From positions 1 to 64,000 of the forward strand of contig NZ_LZJF01000064.1 in NCBI RefSeq assembly GCF_001666835.1: a DNA stretch of 64,000 bases, given 5' to 3'. Every line of letters starts with the position of its first letter. Position 1 is the first letter of the stretch. Source of the DNA: Mycobacterium sp. E3251 (lineage in GTDB: Bacteria; Actinomycetota; Actinomycetes; Mycobacteriales; Mycobacteriaceae). Of this stretch, positions 62,466 through 64,000 are shown in pieces. The translations under genes and the position numbers were made by a program. The notes beneath the pieces are model-generated. The model was not told the origin of the DNA and searched no databases. It saw nothing but the letters and a program-made list of their open reading frames with translations.

Positions 62466-63770
62466 ATGAAGATATCGCTGTTCTACGAGTTCGCCCTACC
62501 GCGGCCGTGGGCGCCCGACGACGAGCACGTCATGATGCAAGAGTGCCTCGACGAGGTCGAGGCCGCCGACAAGGCGGGCTTCTCCACCGTGTGGCTGACC
62601 GAGCACCACTTCCTCGAGGAGTACTGCCACTCGACGGCACCGGAAATCTTCCTTGCCGCGGCCAGTCAGCGCACCAAGAACATCCGGCTCGGCTTTGGCA
62701 TCATGCACCTGCCACCCGTGGTCAATCACCCCGCCCGGGTCGCCGAACGCATCGCCACGCTCGACCTGCTCTCCAACGGCCGGGTGGAGTTCGGCACCGG
62801 GGAGTCGTCCTCCGTCGGTGAACTCGGCGGATTCAACATCGATCCGGCTGACAAACGAGCCCAGTGGGAGGAGGCCCTTGAGGTCTCGATCCGCTGCATG
62901 ATCGAGGAGCCGTTCGCCGGCTTCAACGGCGAGCACGTCCAGATGCCGGCACGCAACGTCGTCCCCAAGCCGCTCCAAAAGCCGCATCCACCGGTATGGG
63001 TCGCCTGCACGCGACCGGCGAGCGTGCAGATGGCCGCCCAAAAATCCATTGGCGCACTGAGTTTCGCCTACACCGGACCCGGACCGCTGACCGAGCGGGT
63101 GAACGGGTACTACAAGGAATTCGAAGAGAACGGTGTGCCCGTTACCCCGCGGATCAATCCGAACATCCTGGCCATCGGCGGCGACCTGTCGATGATGGTC
63201 GCCAAGTCCGACGAGCAGGCGCTGCAACGGCTGGGGCAGGGCGGTGGCTTCTTCTCGTTCGGGATCATGCACTACTACATGACCGGGGTGCACACCCCCG
63301 GCCGGACCGGGGTCTGGCAGCGGTACCTCGAGGAAGTCGAGAAGGACCCGACGCTGGCGTACGGGCCCGGGCGGGGCGCGATCGGTTCACCGGCCACGGT
63401 GCGGGAGTTCCTGCGCGGTTACGAAGAAAGCGGCGTGGACGAGATCATTCTGCTGCTCAACCCGCGCAGCCACGAGGGCACTATGGAATCCATCGAGCTG
63501 ATGGGCTCCGAAGTGCTGCCCGAGTTCATCGAGCGCGACGCTAAAGCGGTGGCCGAAAAGGCCAAGCGGTTGGAGCCCGTCATCGAGAAGGTGGAGGCGC
63601 GGCGGCCGGCATCGACCGCACCGCAATTCGACGAGCACTATTCGTTCGGTGGCCTGCCGACCGGTCGGGGCGGTAAGTTCACCGCCAGCGAGATCCCCGA
63701 AGCCATGGCGGAGATCAACGAGGGCCGCGTCCAGGCGGCCCAGCGGTTGAAAGAACAGCAAGGCAAGTGA
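62466..63770 (+). CDS. LLM-class flavin/F420-dependent monooxygenase or oxidoreductase
   Basis: 434 aa with a perfect AGGAGGT ribosome site. Bacterial luciferase-like core: STVWLTEHHFLEEYCHSTAP, GFGIMHLPPVVNHPARVAER and SNGRVEFGTGESSSVGEL, characteristic of the alkanal/FMN-type branch, so FMN is as likely as F420. The extra C-terminal ~90 residues (helical, Lys/Glu-rich then FTASEIPEAM) are longer than in the 300-aa F420 enzymes. It continues the operon behind the KstD-like gene. Confidence 0.86.
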   Translation: MKISLFYEFALPRPWAPDDEHVMMQECLDEVEAADKAGFSTVWLTEHHFLEEYCHSTAPEIFLAAASQRTKNIRLGFGIMHLPPVVNHPARVAERIATLDLLSNGRVEFGTGESSSVGELGGFNIDPADKRAQWEEALEVSIRCMIEEPFAGFNGEHVQMPARNVVPKPLQKPHPPVWVACTRPASVQMAAQKSIGALSFAYTGPGPLTERVNGYYKEFEENGVPVTPRINPNILAIGGDLSMMVAKSDEQALQRLGQGGGFFSFGIMHYYMTGVHTPGRTGVWQRYLEEVEKDPTLAYGPGRGAIGSPATVREFLRGYEESGVDEIILLLNPRSHEGTMESIELMGSEVLPEFIERDAKAVAEKAKRLEPVIEKVEARRPASTAPQFDEHYSFGGLPTGRGGKFTASEIPEAMAEINEGRVQAAQRLKEQQGK

Positions 63771-63790
63771 CACCGAAAGCCGGTTGAGTC

Positions 63791-64000
63791 TTGGGACGAA
63801 TCGACGAGCTGTGGCGTTATGACGGCCGTAGGGCGGTGGTGACCGGCTGCGCCTCGGGCATCGGCGAACACGTGGTGCGCCAGCTCACGGAGTTGGGGGC
63901 CGAAGTCGTCGGGCTGGACAAACGTCCGCCCGCGTTCGGAATCAACGACTTCCACCAGGTCGACCTCGCCGATCAAGGATCCATCGACGCTGCGGTCGCC
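63791..64000 (+). CDS. Short-chain dehydrogenase, N-terminal part, cut by window end
   Basis: TTG at 63791 opens MGRIDELWRYDGRRAVVTGC then ASGIGEHVVRQLTELGAEVV, open to the last base (70 codons). The TGCASGIG cofactor motif and the following VVGLDKR (Asp, favouring NAD) are those of SDRs, close to 3-alpha-hydroxysteroid dehydrogenase/carveol-type members. It starts 20 bases after the LLM gene in the same direction, so it is part of the same operon. Confidence 0.8.
   Translation, partial: MGRIDELWRYDGRRAVVTGCASGIGEHVVRQLTELGAEVVGLDKRPPAFGINDFHQVDLADQGSIDAAVA

Overview
The window comes from a slow-growing Mycobacterium resembling the M. avium complex, inferred from gene content and order and not from any search. 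Base composition is about two-thirds GC, GTG and TTG starts are common, many promoters look leaderless (TANNNT six or seven bases before the start codon), and F420-dependent oxidoreductases are frequent. From about 0.7 to 19.9 kb the order matches M. tuberculosis Rv0813c to Rv0830 plus the lysT-gluT-aspT-pheU tRNA block. Two differences stand out: a DUF4395 gene lies beside cysA where M. tuberculosis has thiX, and a full pstS-pstC-pstA set lies between mshD and phoT (pstB).

Layout. 1-0.55 kb: truncated membrane-protein gene ending in a 77-bp perfect inverted repeat at the window edge, possibly an assembly fold-back. 0.7-3.3 kb: nitrobindin-like gene with a 32-codon membrane ORF, then the sulfur operon DUF4395-cysA-sseC behind a polycysteine leaderless leader ORF. 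3.4-10.8 kb: lmeA, glnR, mshD, the phosphate transporter pstSCAB and phoU. 10.9-19.4 kb: LCP ligase, dus, desA1, TetR, an MpaB-type oxygenase, a KmtR metal sensor with a 35 percent histidine protein, a deaminase and a methyltransferase. 19.4-19.9 kb: four tRNAs. 19.9-25.4 kb: accessory block with a P450, a TetR, a UvrA2-like ATPase and an SDR remnant. 25.4-29.3 kb: CocE-type hydrolase with divergent TetR, VanX-like dipeptidase and methyltransferase.

29.4-64 kb is almost entirely catabolic. It holds a B12-dependent acyl-CoA mutase operon (two mutase subunits, LLM oxidoreductase, CoA transferase). A coupled Rieske oxygenase / two NTF2-fold proteins / P450 / SDR / CMD operon sits behind a TetR, with a facing amidohydrolase-ferredoxin operon. 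Beta-oxidation genes follow (acyl-CoA synthetase, two acyl-CoA dehydrogenases, enoyl-CoA hydratase, thiolase), with a MeaB-type mutase chaperone at the end. Next come an E1-alpha-like protein and a NarL-type two-component system. Last is an IclR-controlled mhpC-mhpA-mhpB-like meta-cleavage operon continuing into a KstD-like flavoprotein, an LLM oxidoreductase and an SDR cut by the window end.

How the parts may work together (inference): Rieske oxygenase and P450 hydroxylate a cyclic or hydrophobic substrate using the nearby ferredoxin; SDR, amidohydrolase and the beta-oxidation set shorten the product; and the mutase with MeaB handles a branched acyl-CoA. Two divergent promoters, at 44.37 and 49.70 kb, carry the same operator GAGAATAGTRTTCTC, tying ferredoxin/amidohydrolase, acyl-CoA synthetase/dehydrogenases and thiolase/MeaB into one regulon whose regulator is not evident here. 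No insertion sequence, prophage or CRISPR array was seen.
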